Assembly: GCF_029871235.1 (NCBI RefSeq)
Contig: NZ_SSOM01000032.1
Span: 1-64,000, forward strand
From: Pseudomonas sp. BN411
GTDB lineage: Bacteria > Pseudomonadota > Gammaproteobacteria > Pseudomonadales > Pseudomonadaceae
Direction of reading: 5' to 3'
DNA length: 64,000 nucleotides
The notes under the pieces: generated by a model
What the model was told of the DNA's origin: nothing
Seen by the model: only the letters and a program-made list of their open reading frames with translations
Databases searched by the model: none
Program-made: the position numbers and the translations under genes
Shown: positions 36,595-45,552 of the stretch, piece by piece
Position numbering within the stretch: position 1 is the first letter of the stretch
How the letters are laid out: every line of letters starts with the position of its first letter

Positions 36595-38007
36595 TTATCC
36601 CCCTGCCGTGGCCCTGAAAGTCAGGTGCACGTTGGTGCCGGCGTTTTCCCGGCTGTCGATGCTGACATCGCCACCGAAGCGCTCGATGATCTTGCGCACC
36701 AGCACCAGGCCAACGCCCAGGCCGCCACGCTTGGTGGTGTGAAAGGGTTTGAATGCCATCTCCAGCATGGCCGGCGACATGCCGCTACCGGTGTCGCTGA
36801 CGGTCAGTGTGAGCAGGCGGCGGCGCGCATCCGGCTCCAGGCAGATGGCCAGGCGGCCGCCGCGCGGCATGGCTTCGATGGCGTTGGAAAGCACGCTGCC
36901 CAGCAGTTGCTGTAGCAGCACCGGGTGGCTGACCACCTTGGGCGCCTGCCGGCTCTGCCAGTCCACCTCGATGCCGGCATGGCGGATCTGCGGTTCGTAG
37001 GCGGCCAGGGTTTCCTCCAGGGCGACCGTGAGGTCCACCGGCTCCTGGTCGCCGGAGAGCGGGCGGGCCGACATCAGCAGCTCGCGCACCCACTTCGACA
37101 TGCGATCGACCTGGGTAATGATGTCGCCCAGGTTCTTGTGCAGCGGCCCCGGGTCCACCTCCAGCGCCAGCTCGGCACTGGAGCGGATGGAAGCCAGCGG
37201 GTTGCGCAGGCTGTGGGCGACGGCGGTGGACATTTCGCCGAGCAGGGCCAGGGTTTCGTTTTCCACCAGTTTCCGCTGCTGGTCTTCTACCAGGCGCGAG
37301 GCGTGGCGGACGAACCAGAACAGGCTGAGGTAGATGACCGCGCCACCCAGCGCGGTGGCGGTCCAGAGCAGGACAAGGCCGCGATTCATGCGGGCAATCA
37401 GGTCCACCGGCTCCTTGTAGATTTCGATGACCGAGAGCACCTCGCCCCGGCTGTCGAGCAGCGGGATGAAGCTTTCCAGATAGAGGCTCTGCGGCACGCG
37501 CATGAAGAAGTCTTCCGCCGGGCAGGCATCGGGGCCGTGATGCTCGGTGGTCACCGTATTGCGGCTGTTGACCGCCTCGTTCAGCTTGGCGCGCTCCAGT
37601 GAGTGCCCACCCACCAGCTTCGGATTGGTCGACCAGATCACCACCCCGTCAGGCGCATAGACGTTGGCCAGCAGCACATCGGGCAGACGCACGATGTGGT
37701 CGAAGAACTCTTCGTGGGACTTGACCAGCTGTTCGTGGGAGACGCCAAGACGAGCGCCATCGACTCGCTTGTCGAGGAATTCACCGAGGGTCAGGCCCGG
37801 CGAGAAGTTGCCGTGGATGACTTCGACGTCGGCAATGGATTTGATGAACTGGGCGCTGAGCATGGCATCGCGGTCGATGCTCTCGCGCATGAGGAAACGG
37901 GTTGCCGCCGAGCCGAGCAGAATGGCCACCACGAGGATGATCACCAGGCTCACCAGGGAAAACCAGCGGAACAGATTGAAGGGCTTGGCAGCCATCGCCA
38001 TCTTCAT
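36595..38007 (-). CDS. Membrane sensor histidine kinase (right copy, MnxS-like)
   Basis: 470 residues from the ATG at 38007 (GGAGG five bases upstream; a longer frame to 38082 lacks a site). Two transmembrane helices (about 15-38 and 228-250) enclose a periplasmic sensor with VVIWSTNPKLVGG and SVIEIYKEP. H-box VAHSLRNPL, N-box NAIEAMP, DTGSGM and GLGVGL follow. It is clearly paralogous to 1823-3280, but the sensor differs, for example an HHGPDACPAEDFF stretch absent from the left copy. The two kinases therefore probably detect different or differently tuned signals. Confidence 0.9.
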   Translation of the reverse strand: MKMAMAAKPFNLFRWFSLVSLVIILVVAILLGSAATRFLMRESIDRDAMLSAQFIKSIADVEVIHGNFSPGLTLGEFLDKRVDGARLGVSHEQLVKSHEEFFDHIVRLPDVLLANVYAPDGVVIWSTNPKLVGGHSLERAKLNEAVNSRNTVTTEHHGPDACPAEDFFMRVPQSLYLESFIPLLDSRGEVLSVIEIYKEPVDLIARMNRGLVLLWTATALGGAVIYLSLFWFVRHASRLVEDQQRKLVENETLALLGEMSTAVAHSLRNPLASIRSSAELALEVDPGPLHKNLGDIITQVDRMSKWVRELLMSARPLSGDQEPVDLTVALEETLAAYEPQIRHAGIEVDWQSRQAPKVVSHPVLLQQLLGSVLSNAIEAMPRGGRLAICLEPDARRRLLTLTVSDTGSGMSPAMLEMAFKPFHTTKRGGLGVGLVLVRKIIERFGGDVSIDSRENAGTNVHLTFRATAGG

Positions 38008-38162
38008 CGAGACCTCCCCGTGTGTGACCGTCGGTTCGCTCGCAAGGCGAGTGTCAGAAAGGGCCGTCGGCCGGGCCGGCAACTCCTGCGCCGGCTCCGG
38101 GTAGTTATAGCGCAGGCCCCGTCGTCCGCGGCCCTACCGTTCAGCGGCGGGTGAGCGGTAGT

Positions 38163-38222
38163 CCTGGGGATTCCCCATTTCCCTACCCAATTTCCCCCCA
38201 GATCTGGGGAGCCAGTCCCCAG
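38163..38222. promoter_or_regulatory. Candidate activator-binding palindromes (right block)
   Basis: Contains TGGGGATTCCCCA, the perfect palindrome CCCCAGATCTGGGG and TGGGGAGCCAGTCCCCA, about 75-135 bp upstream of the sigma-54 promoter at 38299. These are the clearest copies of the motif shared by all five strong sigma-54 promoters. Nothing else is recognised between 38008 and 38394. Confidence 0.6.
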
Positions 38223-38298
38223 CGGTCGCCGAGCACATTCGTGCCATCAAGTGCGCGTTTTTTCGCCATCCCCGCGAGGCAGAGCGGGTGGAACCAGA

Positions 38299-38313
38299 TG
38301 GCATGGGAGTTGC
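38299..38313 (+). promoter_or_regulatory. Sigma-54 promoter for the right secreted-protein operon
   Basis: TGGCAT, spacer GGGAG, TTGC: an exact match to the -24/-12 consensus (pyrimidine at the end of the -24 box). The predicted start is near 38325, about 70 bases before the ATG at 38395. Confidence 0.85.
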
Positions 38314-38394
38314 GCTTTCCCCCTGTCAACGACGGGCCTCCCGCCCATCGGAGCCGGACAAACGGCGAAGTTCATCGACTGGAAGGGCGACACC

Positions 38395-39690
38395 ATGCAC
38401 AACGCACTGCCAAAACTCGCGCTCCCGCTGCTTCTAGGACTCACGGTCGTCCCGGCCAAGGCCGGTCTCTATGCGGTCGACCAGACAACCTTTACCGAGG
38501 CCAACGGATTCTTCGCCGCCTGGTATCAAGACACCCACGGCCGCGCCCTCGACCTGTGCCTGTCCAAGGCACTGAGCACACGCGTACCCGGCTCGTTCAT
38601 GTGCAACCTGCTGCCGACGCCCGGGGTGTTCGACGAAACCCAACCCATCGTCTTTCCCGGCAACTTCCCGGATGAGGCGTTCTGGTTCACCGGCGATGCG
38701 GCCATCACCGACGCCGCCACCGGCATCGACCTCATCTATGTCTCCGCGCTGGAGGCCGCCTTCAGTGGCGATGCGCCGGCGGCGGGCGACCAGATCAGCT
38801 TCGCGCGCATTCGTATCCGGGTGACGGTGCCGGTGGCCGGTACCTACACCATCACCCACCCCTACGGCGTGGAAGTGTTCGATGTGGATGCGCCCGGCAC
38901 CCGCGCGATCAATCTGACCCGCGACATCGGCATCGGCGCGCCGGGAGATTTCGCTGGCGCTTTGAAGGGCGACATCGGCCCCTTCCTGCGCTCGGTGAAC
39001 GGCCCCTATGTGGAGACCAACCCGGTGACCGGACTATCGGAGTCCTTCATCGGCGACCCGAACATCCTCGAAGAAGTCACTGGCAGCCCCTTCAGCACCA
39101 ACTTCGTGCGCATCGAAGGCCCCAACGGACTGCGCGCCGAAACCCGGCTGTTCGCCATCTCCGGCAAGCTGTCGCAGGTGCCGCTGTCGACTCCGCTGAT
39201 CGTCGAGCGCGCCACCTATTCCCGTGGCGGCGCCAACGGGGTGGCCCAGCAGGACTACTTCACCCAGGCGCCACCGGCCCCCGCCACCGTGACCTGGACC
39301 GATACCGCCGGCATCAGCGGCGCCATGCAGGGCAACGCCAACGGCGCCTGGTACGGCCAATCCGCCAGCAGCCCCGCCGGTAGCGGCAGCGTGTCCTTCA
39401 CTGCCGACAACGCTGCAGCCATTCCCGGCAGCACGGCTACCACCCAGTCCGCCCCGCTGGTGGACCTGGTGACCATCAGCCGCGCCGAGTACAGCGTGGG
39501 CACCGGCCAGCTGACCGTGGACGCCAGCTCCAGCGACGAGACCGGCCAGCCCGCGCTGACCCTCGAAGGCCTGGGCACGCTGGTCGCCGGTCACCTGCAG
39601 CTACCGCTCAACAGCATTCCTCCGGCGACCGTGCGCGTGCTCTCGGCCAACGGCGGTTCCGATACCGAAGAAGTCCAGATTCTCCCCTGA
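38395..39690 (+). CDS. Secreted protein of the local four-member family (short form, right)
   Basis: 431 residues; the ATG at 38395 starts a clear signal peptide (KLALPLLLGLTVVPAKA). Homologous along its whole length to 3655-5016: LYAVDQTTFT, FFAAWYQDTHGRALDLCLSK, MCNLLPTPGVFDE, FARIRIRVTVPVAGTYTITH, NLTRDIGIGAPGDF, a DTAGI segment, SSSDET and GGSDTEEVQILP at the end. The function is unknown. Conservation of two early cysteines and of FARIRIR/RDIGIGAP blocks in all four members suggests a shared fold rather than low-complexity matrix protein. It is co-transcribed with 39733-41937. Confidence 0.85.
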   Translation: MHNALPKLALPLLLGLTVVPAKAGLYAVDQTTFTEANGFFAAWYQDTHGRALDLCLSKALSTRVPGSFMCNLLPTPGVFDETQPIVFPGNFPDEAFWFTGDAAITDAATGIDLIYVSALEAAFSGDAPAAGDQISFARIRIRVTVPVAGTYTITHPYGVEVFDVDAPGTRAINLTRDIGIGAPGDFAGALKGDIGPFLRSVNGPYVETNPVTGLSESFIGDPNILEEVTGSPFSTNFVRIEGPNGLRAETRLFAISGKLSQVPLSTPLIVERATYSRGGANGVAQQDYFTQAPPAPATVTWTDTAGISGAMQGNANGAWYGQSASSPAGSGSVSFTADNAAAIPGSTATTQSAPLVDLVTISRAEYSVGTGQLTVDASSSDETGQPALTLEGLGTLVAGHLQLPLNSIPPATVRVLSANGGSDTEEVQILP

Positions 39691-39732
39691 GAACAACACT
39701 CACCCGCCGCCGGCGGGTGAACGGAGGCAGTC

Positions 39733-41937
39733 ATGTTCAAATGGCCAGGAATACTCACCGTGGCGATGGGCCTGCTCATCGGTCTGCCGGTTGCCGAGGC
39801 GCAACTGGCAGCGGTGGACCTCGGACCCTACACCGCCGCCAGCGGCTACTTCCCGCGCTGGTACCAGGACGAGCCAGGCGTACCCCTGGAGCTGTGCCTG
39901 TCCAAGGCGCGCAGCTCGCGGGTGCCGGGTAGCTTCATGTGCACCCTGCTGCCGACCCCCGGTGTCTTCGACGACACCAAGCCCATCGTCTTCCCCGCCA
40001 ACTTCCCCGATGAAAGCTTCTGGATGCTCGCGGAAACCGCCATCGACGACCCCGGCAACGGGCTTCAGCTGGATACCTATGTGGCTGGTGTCGAAGCAGC
40101 CTTCGCCGCCGAGGTGCCACGCGTGGGCGACCAGCAGAGCTTCGCGCGCATCCGCATCCGCGCCACGGTTCCGGTGGCCGGGACCTACACCGTCACCCAC
40201 CCCTACGGCGTGGACACCTTCACCGTCACCGGGTCCGGCCGGCGCGCGATCAACCTGACCCGCGACATCGGCATCGGTGCACCCGGCGACTTCACTGGCG
40301 CCCTGGCCGGCAACATCGGTCCATTCCTCCATCGTGACGGCCCGCTGTACACGGAAACCAACCCGGAAACCGGCGAGACGGAAACCTTCATCGGCGACCC
40401 GAACCTGGCCGAGCGGGTGACCGGCAGCCCCTTCGGCACCAACTTCGTGCGCATCGACGGGCCAAACGGCCTGTCCATCCGGACCGAACTGTTCAACCTG
40501 TCCGGCAAGGTGTTCACCGGCGGCATCGCCAGCCAGATAGGCGTCGACCGCGCGACCTACAGCCGCGATGCCCAGCGCACCTGGATCTCGGTGTTCGCCA
40601 ACTCCGGCGCCAATGCCACGCTGTGCTTCCGCGAGAGCCTCGACCTGGTTGGCGACCCGCCGTCACCCTGCCAGTTCCAGATGACCGGCGATGGCAGCGG
40701 CCACTTCTTCGGCCAGGACGTCGCCCCAGCCAGCCTGCCGCCCTTCGTGCTGGTCACCGCCAATGACACCAACGCCTCGGCGACCACCCAGACCCAGCCG
40801 CTGGTCGACGTCGTCAACATCACCCAGGCCCGCTACTCCTGGCCGGACAAGACGCTGACGGTAGAGGCGCGCTCCAGCGATGAAGTCGAGATCCCGGCCA
40901 TGGTGACCGAGGGCTTCGGACGCTTGCTGCCGGTCAGTGGTGCGATCCAGCGCCTGGTGGCCGTGGGCATCGAGCAGCCGCCGGCGAAGATCACGGTGAA
41001 GTCCGCCGCAGGCGGCAGCGACACCGAGTTCGTGGTCATCGAAGGCAGCCCCTTCCCCCGCCCGGCCAACCAGCCGCCCGTGGCCAATCCGGACAGCGCC
41101 AGCACCACCGCCGGCGTGCAGGTGACCCTGGCCCTGACCGCCAACGACAGCGACCCGGACGGCAACCTGCCGCTGATCATCGACAACTTTGGCAGCGTCC
41201 CCATTGGCAACCTGCTGCAGAGCGGCAACGGCTCGCTGATCTACACCCCGCCGGCGCAAGTCGCCACGACGCAGACGCTGACCTTCACCTATCAGGTCCG
41301 AGACAATCTCGGCGCCCTCTCCGTCCCGGCCCTGGTGACCCTCACCGTGCAGCCGAACCTGGCGCCGGTCGTGGCCAACGACACCGCCACCACCAGCGCT
41401 GGCGCGCAAGTGACGATCAACGTGCTGGCCAATGATGTGGATCCGGAAGGCAATGCCATGACCGTGGTGAACCTGACGCCGCCGGCGGCCGGGAGCGGCA
41501 CCGTCAGCACCAATGGCACGACGGTGACCTACATCGCGCCGGCAAGCCTGAACGCCCCCTTGACCGCCACCTTCACCTACCAGGTGCAGGACGCCATCGG
41601 CGCCACCTCCACCACCGCAACGGTGACCGTGACGGTGAACCCGGCGACGGCCGCCGATACCCTGGCGATCACCACGGCCAACGTGAAGTCAGGCAACAAC
41701 GGGCGCGTTTCCTGGGACATCCAGGGCACCACGTCGCGGCCCCAGGGCAACCAGATCCGCATTGAAGTCACCACTACGCGGGGCGTGGTGCAGTTGGGCA
41801 CCGCCACCCCGGCCGGCAATGGCCGCTGGAAGCTGTCGGTGAACAACACCACCACCTTTATCCCCAGCGCCACCCCCAGCGTCACCGTCCGCTCCACGTT
41901 CGGCGGCGTGAGCACCGCACCGATCAACGCGCGCTGA
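39733..41937 (+). CDS. Secreted protein of the same family with two cadherin/Ig-like repeats (right)
   Basis: 734 residues, GGAGG site before the ATG, signal peptide about 1-22. Family domain ~25-445, two Ig/cadherin-like modules beginning NQPPVANPDS and NLAPVVANDT with LTANDSDPDG and VLANDVDPEG cores, then a C-terminal beta-rich domain (NNGRVSWDIQG) like that of 5056-7284. It is the last gene of the right block; a strong terminator follows and no curlin genes are attached here. It is therefore the right-hand equivalent of the left operon without csgBA. Confidence 0.85.
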   Translation: MFKWPGILTVAMGLLIGLPVAEAQLAAVDLGPYTAASGYFPRWYQDEPGVPLELCLSKARSSRVPGSFMCTLLPTPGVFDDTKPIVFPANFPDESFWMLAETAIDDPGNGLQLDTYVAGVEAAFAAEVPRVGDQQSFARIRIRATVPVAGTYTVTHPYGVDTFTVTGSGRRAINLTRDIGIGAPGDFTGALAGNIGPFLHRDGPLYTETNPETGETETFIGDPNLAERVTGSPFGTNFVRIDGPNGLSIRTELFNLSGKVFTGGIASQIGVDRATYSRDAQRTWISVFANSGANATLCFRESLDLVGDPPSPCQFQMTGDGSGHFFGQDVAPASLPPFVLVTANDTNASATTQTQPLVDVVNITQARYSWPDKTLTVEARSSDEVEIPAMVTEGFGRLLPVSGAIQRLVAVGIEQPPAKITVKSAAGGSDTEFVVIEGSPFPRPANQPPVANPDSASTTAGVQVTLALTANDSDPDGNLPLIIDNFGSVPIGNLLQSGNGSLIYTPPAQVATTQTLTFTYQVRDNLGALSVPALVTLTVQPNLAPVVANDTATTSAGAQVTINVLANDVDPEGNAMTVVNLTPPAAGSGTVSTNGTTVTYIAPASLNAPLTATFTYQVQDAIGATSTTATVTVTVNPATAADTLAITTANVKSGNNGRVSWDIQGTTSRPQGNQIRIEVTTTRGVVQLGTATPAGNGRWKLSVNNTTTFIPSATPSVTVRSTFGGVSTAPINAR

Positions 41938-41954
41938 CGGTCCGGCTCCAGTTA

Positions 41955-41990
41955 CCCCCGGCCGCGCGAGGCGCGCCGGGGGATTTTTTT
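41955..41990 (+). terminator. Terminator after the right secreted-protein operon
   Basis: Stem CCCCCGGC / GCCGGGGG followed by ATTTTTTT, 18 bases after the stop codon. It marks the right edge of the oxidase-related unit. The rest of 41938-42206 has no gene. Confidence 0.9.
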
Positions 41991-42206
41991 GTCCGGGGTT
42001 GATGGGACACCTTTCCCCGTGGGAGCGGACTCATTCACGATTCCCCCGACGGTCGGCACCTGAACAAAAAATGCACATCAACGCTTGAAAAACCGCGTTA
42101 TCTCCCGATAATCGCGCCCCCTGCCCTTCCTGCCTCGCAGGCGGCCATGACCAACCAGTCAAGTTTCCACACAGATGGAAACGCTCGAAAACCATTGGAA
42201 CCCTTG

Positions 42207-43025
42207 ATGAATCGCGCCCTTTCTTCCCTGATGCTCGCCGGCAGCCTGCTGGCGGCCGGCAACGCCCTGGCCGACGGCCCCCTGCTGTGGCAGGACAACA
42301 GCCTGACCTACCTGTACGGCCAGAACTTCCAGATCAACCCGGAAACCCAGCAGACCTTCACCTTCGAGCACGCCAGCGGCTGGACCTTCGGCGACCTGTT
42401 CATCTTCGTCGACCAGATCAACTACAACGGCGAGGAAGATGCGAACCTGGGCAAAAACACCTACTACGGTGAAATCTCCCCGCGCCTGTCCTTCGGCAAG
42501 ATGTTCGACCAGAAGCTGGAATTCGGCCCCATCAGCGACGTGCTGCTGGCCGCTACCTATGAGCGTGGCGAGAACCGCAACCAGAACTACCTGCTCGGCC
42601 CGGGCTTGGACCTCAAGGTCCCCGGCTTCGACTACTTCCAGCTGAACTTCTACTACCGCAAGCCCGACGGCATCACCAACAACCCGTCCGGCCAGTGGCA
42701 GGTCACTCCGGTGTGGTCCTACACCATTCCGGTGGGCAACTCGGACGTTGTGATCGACGGTTTCATGGACTGGGTGTGGAACAACAAGGACGCCACCTCC
42801 GACCGTCCGAACGACCTGCACGCCAACCTGCACTTCAACCCGCAGATCAAGTACGACCTGGGCAAGGCCATGGGCTGGAGCGCGGTGAAGCACTTCTACG
42901 TCGGCGTCGAGTACGACTACTGGAAGAACAAGTACGCCATCGACGACAACGGCTTCCTCGGCGACGACATTCTCGGCGGCACCGACCAGAACACCTTCAG
43001 CCTGCTGGCCAAGGTGCACTTCTGA
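42207..43025 (+). CDS. Outer-membrane nucleoside-specific channel, Tsx family
   Basis: 272 residues from the ATG at 42207. Signal peptide about 1-21 (NALA-DG), then a beta-barrel sequence rich in aromatics: LLWQDNSLTYLYGQNF, FTFEHASGWTFGDLFIFVD, YGEISPRLSFGK and a C-terminal FSLLAKVHF ending in Phe, the usual outer-membrane insertion signal. Matches the Tsx/OmpK family, which lets nucleosides through the outer membrane. An upstream extension of 20 codons lacks a signal peptide and is not used. The neighbours give no operon. Confidence 0.88.
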   Translation: MNRALSSLMLAGSLLAAGNALADGPLLWQDNSLTYLYGQNFQINPETQQTFTFEHASGWTFGDLFIFVDQINYNGEEDANLGKNTYYGEISPRLSFGKMFDQKLEFGPISDVLLAATYERGENRNQNYLLGPGLDLKVPGFDYFQLNFYYRKPDGITNNPSGQWQVTPVWSYTIPVGNSDVVIDGFMDWVWNNKDATSDRPNDLHANLHFNPQIKYDLGKAMGWSAVKHFYVGVEYDYWKNKYAIDDNGFLGDDILGGTDQNTFSLLAKVHF

Positions 43026-43133
43026 TATCCGTGGGGCCCGTCGCAACGGCGGGCCCCTCTGGCTTGCGCCATTGGGGAGGCAGGTGGAGAATGCGCGACA
43101 GTCTCAGCCTGCAGTCAGACAAGGAACCCACCG

Positions 43134-43445
43134 ATGGCCAGCGACAGCGCCCAAGCTTCCCCTCGCACCCGGGGTGAGAAACTGGTTACGTGCGGCTGGC
43201 TCGCCCTGGCCGTCGCCATCCCCGTCAGCTGCATCTTCTCCAGCGAGCCCTTCGACTTCTCCGCAAGCCTCGCCGCGCTTTCCCTGATCACCCTCTGCGC
43301 CGCCTTCGCCTGCTGGCCGAAGCTCTTCATCGCCCCCATCGACTACAAGCACCTGTGCGACACCGTGCCCCGCAAGAGCCAGATCGCCATGAGCCTGTTC
43401 GTCGGCCTGACCGTGCTGCGCGGCTTCGTCGAACTGATGGCCTGA
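43134..43445 (+). CDS. Small integral membrane protein of unknown function
   Basis: 103 residues with two or three hydrophobic segments (WLALAVAIPVSCIFSS, LAALSLITLCAAFACWP, MSLFVGLTVLRGFVEL). I recognise no family. The N-terminal ~15 residues are polar (SDSAQASPRTRGEK). It sits alone between the Tsx-like gene and a repeat-rich region. Base composition is like its neighbours and the hydrophobic pattern is coherent, so it is probably real. Confidence 0.65.
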   Translation: MASDSAQASPRTRGEKLVTCGWLALAVAIPVSCIFSSEPFDFSASLAALSLITLCAAFACWPKLFIAPIDYKHLCDTVPRKSQIAMSLFVGLTVLRGFVELMA

Positions 43446-43454
43446 TCGCCACCC

Positions 43455-43636
43455 GTTGCGTTGGGCTTCGCGTAGCTCAGCCACAACCTACAAGGCCCTG
43501 GCGAAGCGCTTCCGTTAGCCGGGGTCGCTGCTGATGGCCTGATCAGCACCCGTAGGTTGGTGCAGAGCGCAGCGAAGCCCAACATTCGGAGCCAACCCTT
43601 GCGTTGGGCTTCGCTTAGCTCAGCCACAACCTACAA
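43455..43636. repeat. Three copies of a REP-like element after the small membrane protein gene
   Basis: TTGGGCTTCGC..AGCTCAGCCACAACCTAC occurs at 43455-43493 and 43599-43636, and inverted as GTAGGTTGGTGCAGAGCGCAGCGAAGCCCAA at about 43552-43583. The copies are separated by unique DNA. No gene is seen in 43446-43715. Confidence 0.8.
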
Positions 43637-43671
43637 GCCACTGGCACAGTGCATTCAATTCCAGAGCCCAT

Positions 43672-43701
43672 GAAAAAGCCCCGCACTTGGCGGGGCTTTT
43701 T
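43672..43701 (-). terminator. Terminator after the sodium/solute symporter gene
   Basis: AGCCCCGC / GCGGGGCT stem with A-run and T-run on either side, just past the symporter stop at 43716. It can work in both directions. Confidence 0.9.
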
Positions 43702-43715
43702 CATGCTTCGGTCGA

Positions 43716-45161
43716 TCAGGCGCTAGCCGGGGTCGCACCGATGATCTCGGCACGGCTGCGCACGAACTGCGGCAGCAGAGAACCGGCGACCATGCCCAGC
43801 CAGCTGAACAGCAGGCCAGCCAGTTGCGGCGGCCAGAAGTCGGTTTCCTGGTAGGTCATTTCCAGCAGGCCCCAGGAACCGAGGCCGGCGAAGATGGCCA
43901 GCAGGGCGCCCTGGGTGGTGGCGCGCTTCCAGAACAGACCGGCGAACAGCGGCACCGCGGCGGCAACCAGGGTCACCTTGTAGGCGTTGCCCACCATCTC
44001 GTAGATGCTCGACTCGGAGTTCATGGCGAACAGGCCGGTGGCGAAGGTCATCGCCAGCACGCTGCAACGCATGGCCAGCAGGGCCTGGCGGTCGGTCATG
44101 TCGGGGATGAAGCGCTTGAGGATGTTCTCGGTGAAGGTCACCGACGGCGCCAGGAGGGTGCCGGAAGCGGTGGACATGATCGCCGAGAGGATCGCACCGA
44201 AGAACATGATCTGGGCGAACAGCGGGGTACGTTCCAGGATCAGGCGCGGCAGGATCATCTGCGAGTCTTCAGCCAGCCAGTGCTGGACCATCGCCGGATC
44301 GATCATCTTGGCCGAGTAGGCGAGGAAGATCGGCAGCATGCAGAAGCACAGGTAGAAGCAGGCACCGGTCATCGAAGCGCGGGCGGCGATGTTCTCGCTC
44401 TTGGCCGACATGACGCGGGCGTACACGTCCTGCTGCGGAATGGAGCCGAACATCATGGTCACTGCGGCTGCGAGGAAGGCAACGATGTCCTTGGCCGAAG
44501 TACCGTGCAAGAAGGTGAACTTGCCTTCGTTCGCAGCCTGGCTGATTACGGCCGCAGGGCCGCCAGCCATGTCACCGACCAGCCAGGTCAGGTAGAACAG
44601 GCCGACCACGATGATGATCATCTGCAGGAAGTCGGTCATGGCCACCGACCACATGCCACCGAACAGGGTGTGCAGCAGGACGATGAAGGTACCGATCATC
44701 ATGCCCTGGGTCGTGGTCAGGGCGCCGTCGGACAGCACGCTGAACACTACGCCCAATGCGGTGAGCTGTGCAGCGACCCAGCCGAGGTAGGAGGCGATGA
44801 TCACCAGGCTGGTGAGCAGTTCCACGTTCGGGCCGAAGCGCTTGCGGAAGAAGTCACCGATGGTGAGCAGGTTCAGGCGATAGAGCGGACGGGCGAATAC
44901 CAGGCCCACCAGCATCAGGCAACCGAACGAGCCAAAGGGGTCTTCGACGATCCCGGCGAAACCTTCTTCGAGGAAGGTGGCGGGAATGCCGAGTACGGCT
45001 TCCGAGCCGAACCAGGTGGCGAACACCATTGCCACGACGAGGGGGAAGGACATGCTCCGACCACCGGAGGCGAAGTCGGTGGAGTTCTTGACGCGAGTGG
45101 AGGCGTAGAAACCAACAGCGACGGTGATCAGCAGGTATACCGCAACAAACCAGATCAGCAT
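43716..45161 (-). CDS. Sodium:solute symporter (SSS family)
   Basis: 481 residues from the ATG at 45161 (a GTG seven codons earlier is possible). About thirteen transmembrane helices; family features include a TDFASGGRSM loop after the first helix, FATWFGSEAVLGIPATFLEEG, TIGDFFRKRFG, TLFGGMWSVAMTDFLQM and FGSIPQQDVYARVMSAKS. It takes up an organic solute with Na+; the substrate cannot be read from sequence. Transcribed alone, with a 390-bp upstream region shared with the divergent nat gene. Confidence 0.9.
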   Translation of the reverse strand: MLIWFVAVYLLITVAVGFYASTRVKNSTDFASGGRSMSFPLVVAMVFATWFGSEAVLGIPATFLEEGFAGIVEDPFGSFGCLMLVGLVFARPLYRLNLLTIGDFFRKRFGPNVELLTSLVIIASYLGWVAAQLTALGVVFSVLSDGALTTTQGMMIGTFIVLLHTLFGGMWSVAMTDFLQMIIIVVGLFYLTWLVGDMAGGPAAVISQAANEGKFTFLHGTSAKDIVAFLAAAVTMMFGSIPQQDVYARVMSAKSENIAARASMTGACFYLCFCMLPIFLAYSAKMIDPAMVQHWLAEDSQMILPRLILERTPLFAQIMFFGAILSAIMSTASGTLLAPSVTFTENILKRFIPDMTDRQALLAMRCSVLAMTFATGLFAMNSESSIYEMVGNAYKVTLVAAAVPLFAGLFWKRATTQGALLAIFAGLGSWGLLEMTYQETDFWPPQLAGLLFSWLGMVAGSLLPQFVRSRAEIIGATPASA

Positions 45162-45552
45162 TTGTTCTTGTTCCAGAGGCACGCCCGTCGGGGCCAGGGC
45201 GCCTTGGGGGGGCGAACACCTCGACTGACGGAGTTTTTGTTATTGACGCGGAAGGGCCCGGTGCAACGCGAGGCTGGCGGGTACCACGGAGGCGCAGTCT
45301 GCCAAAGACGTAAAATATGTCAAACGATTACGGCGTCGATGAGCAAAAAAATCGACAGGATGCCTGTGCAAGTACGACACAACGATGAATGCAATGCCTT
45401 GATTTGAAAGGCCTGCGAACGTCAGCTTGTGACTCGTCAGTTTTTTATTTTTTACAGGCTCCGTTGATTAAGAAAAACACCAAGCTACCGTTCGTCGCCG
45501 TGCAGGAAGCATCTGCTAGCATCCACGCGTCACTCCCATGGAGCCGCTCCGC
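45162..45552. other. Divergent intergenic region (symporter / nat), AT-richer than its surroundings
   Basis: Apart from promoters expected for both genes I see no coding frame, structured RNA or repeat. The stretch 45310-45480 is noticeably AT-rich (for example TTTTTTATTTTTTAC near 45440), which fits promoter DNA. Confidence 0.5.

Noticed and set aside
43026-43060. Terminator after the Tsx-like gene (GGGGCCCG/CGGGCCCC hairpin)
   Set aside because: A strong stem is visible but no T-run follows, so I did not call a terminator.
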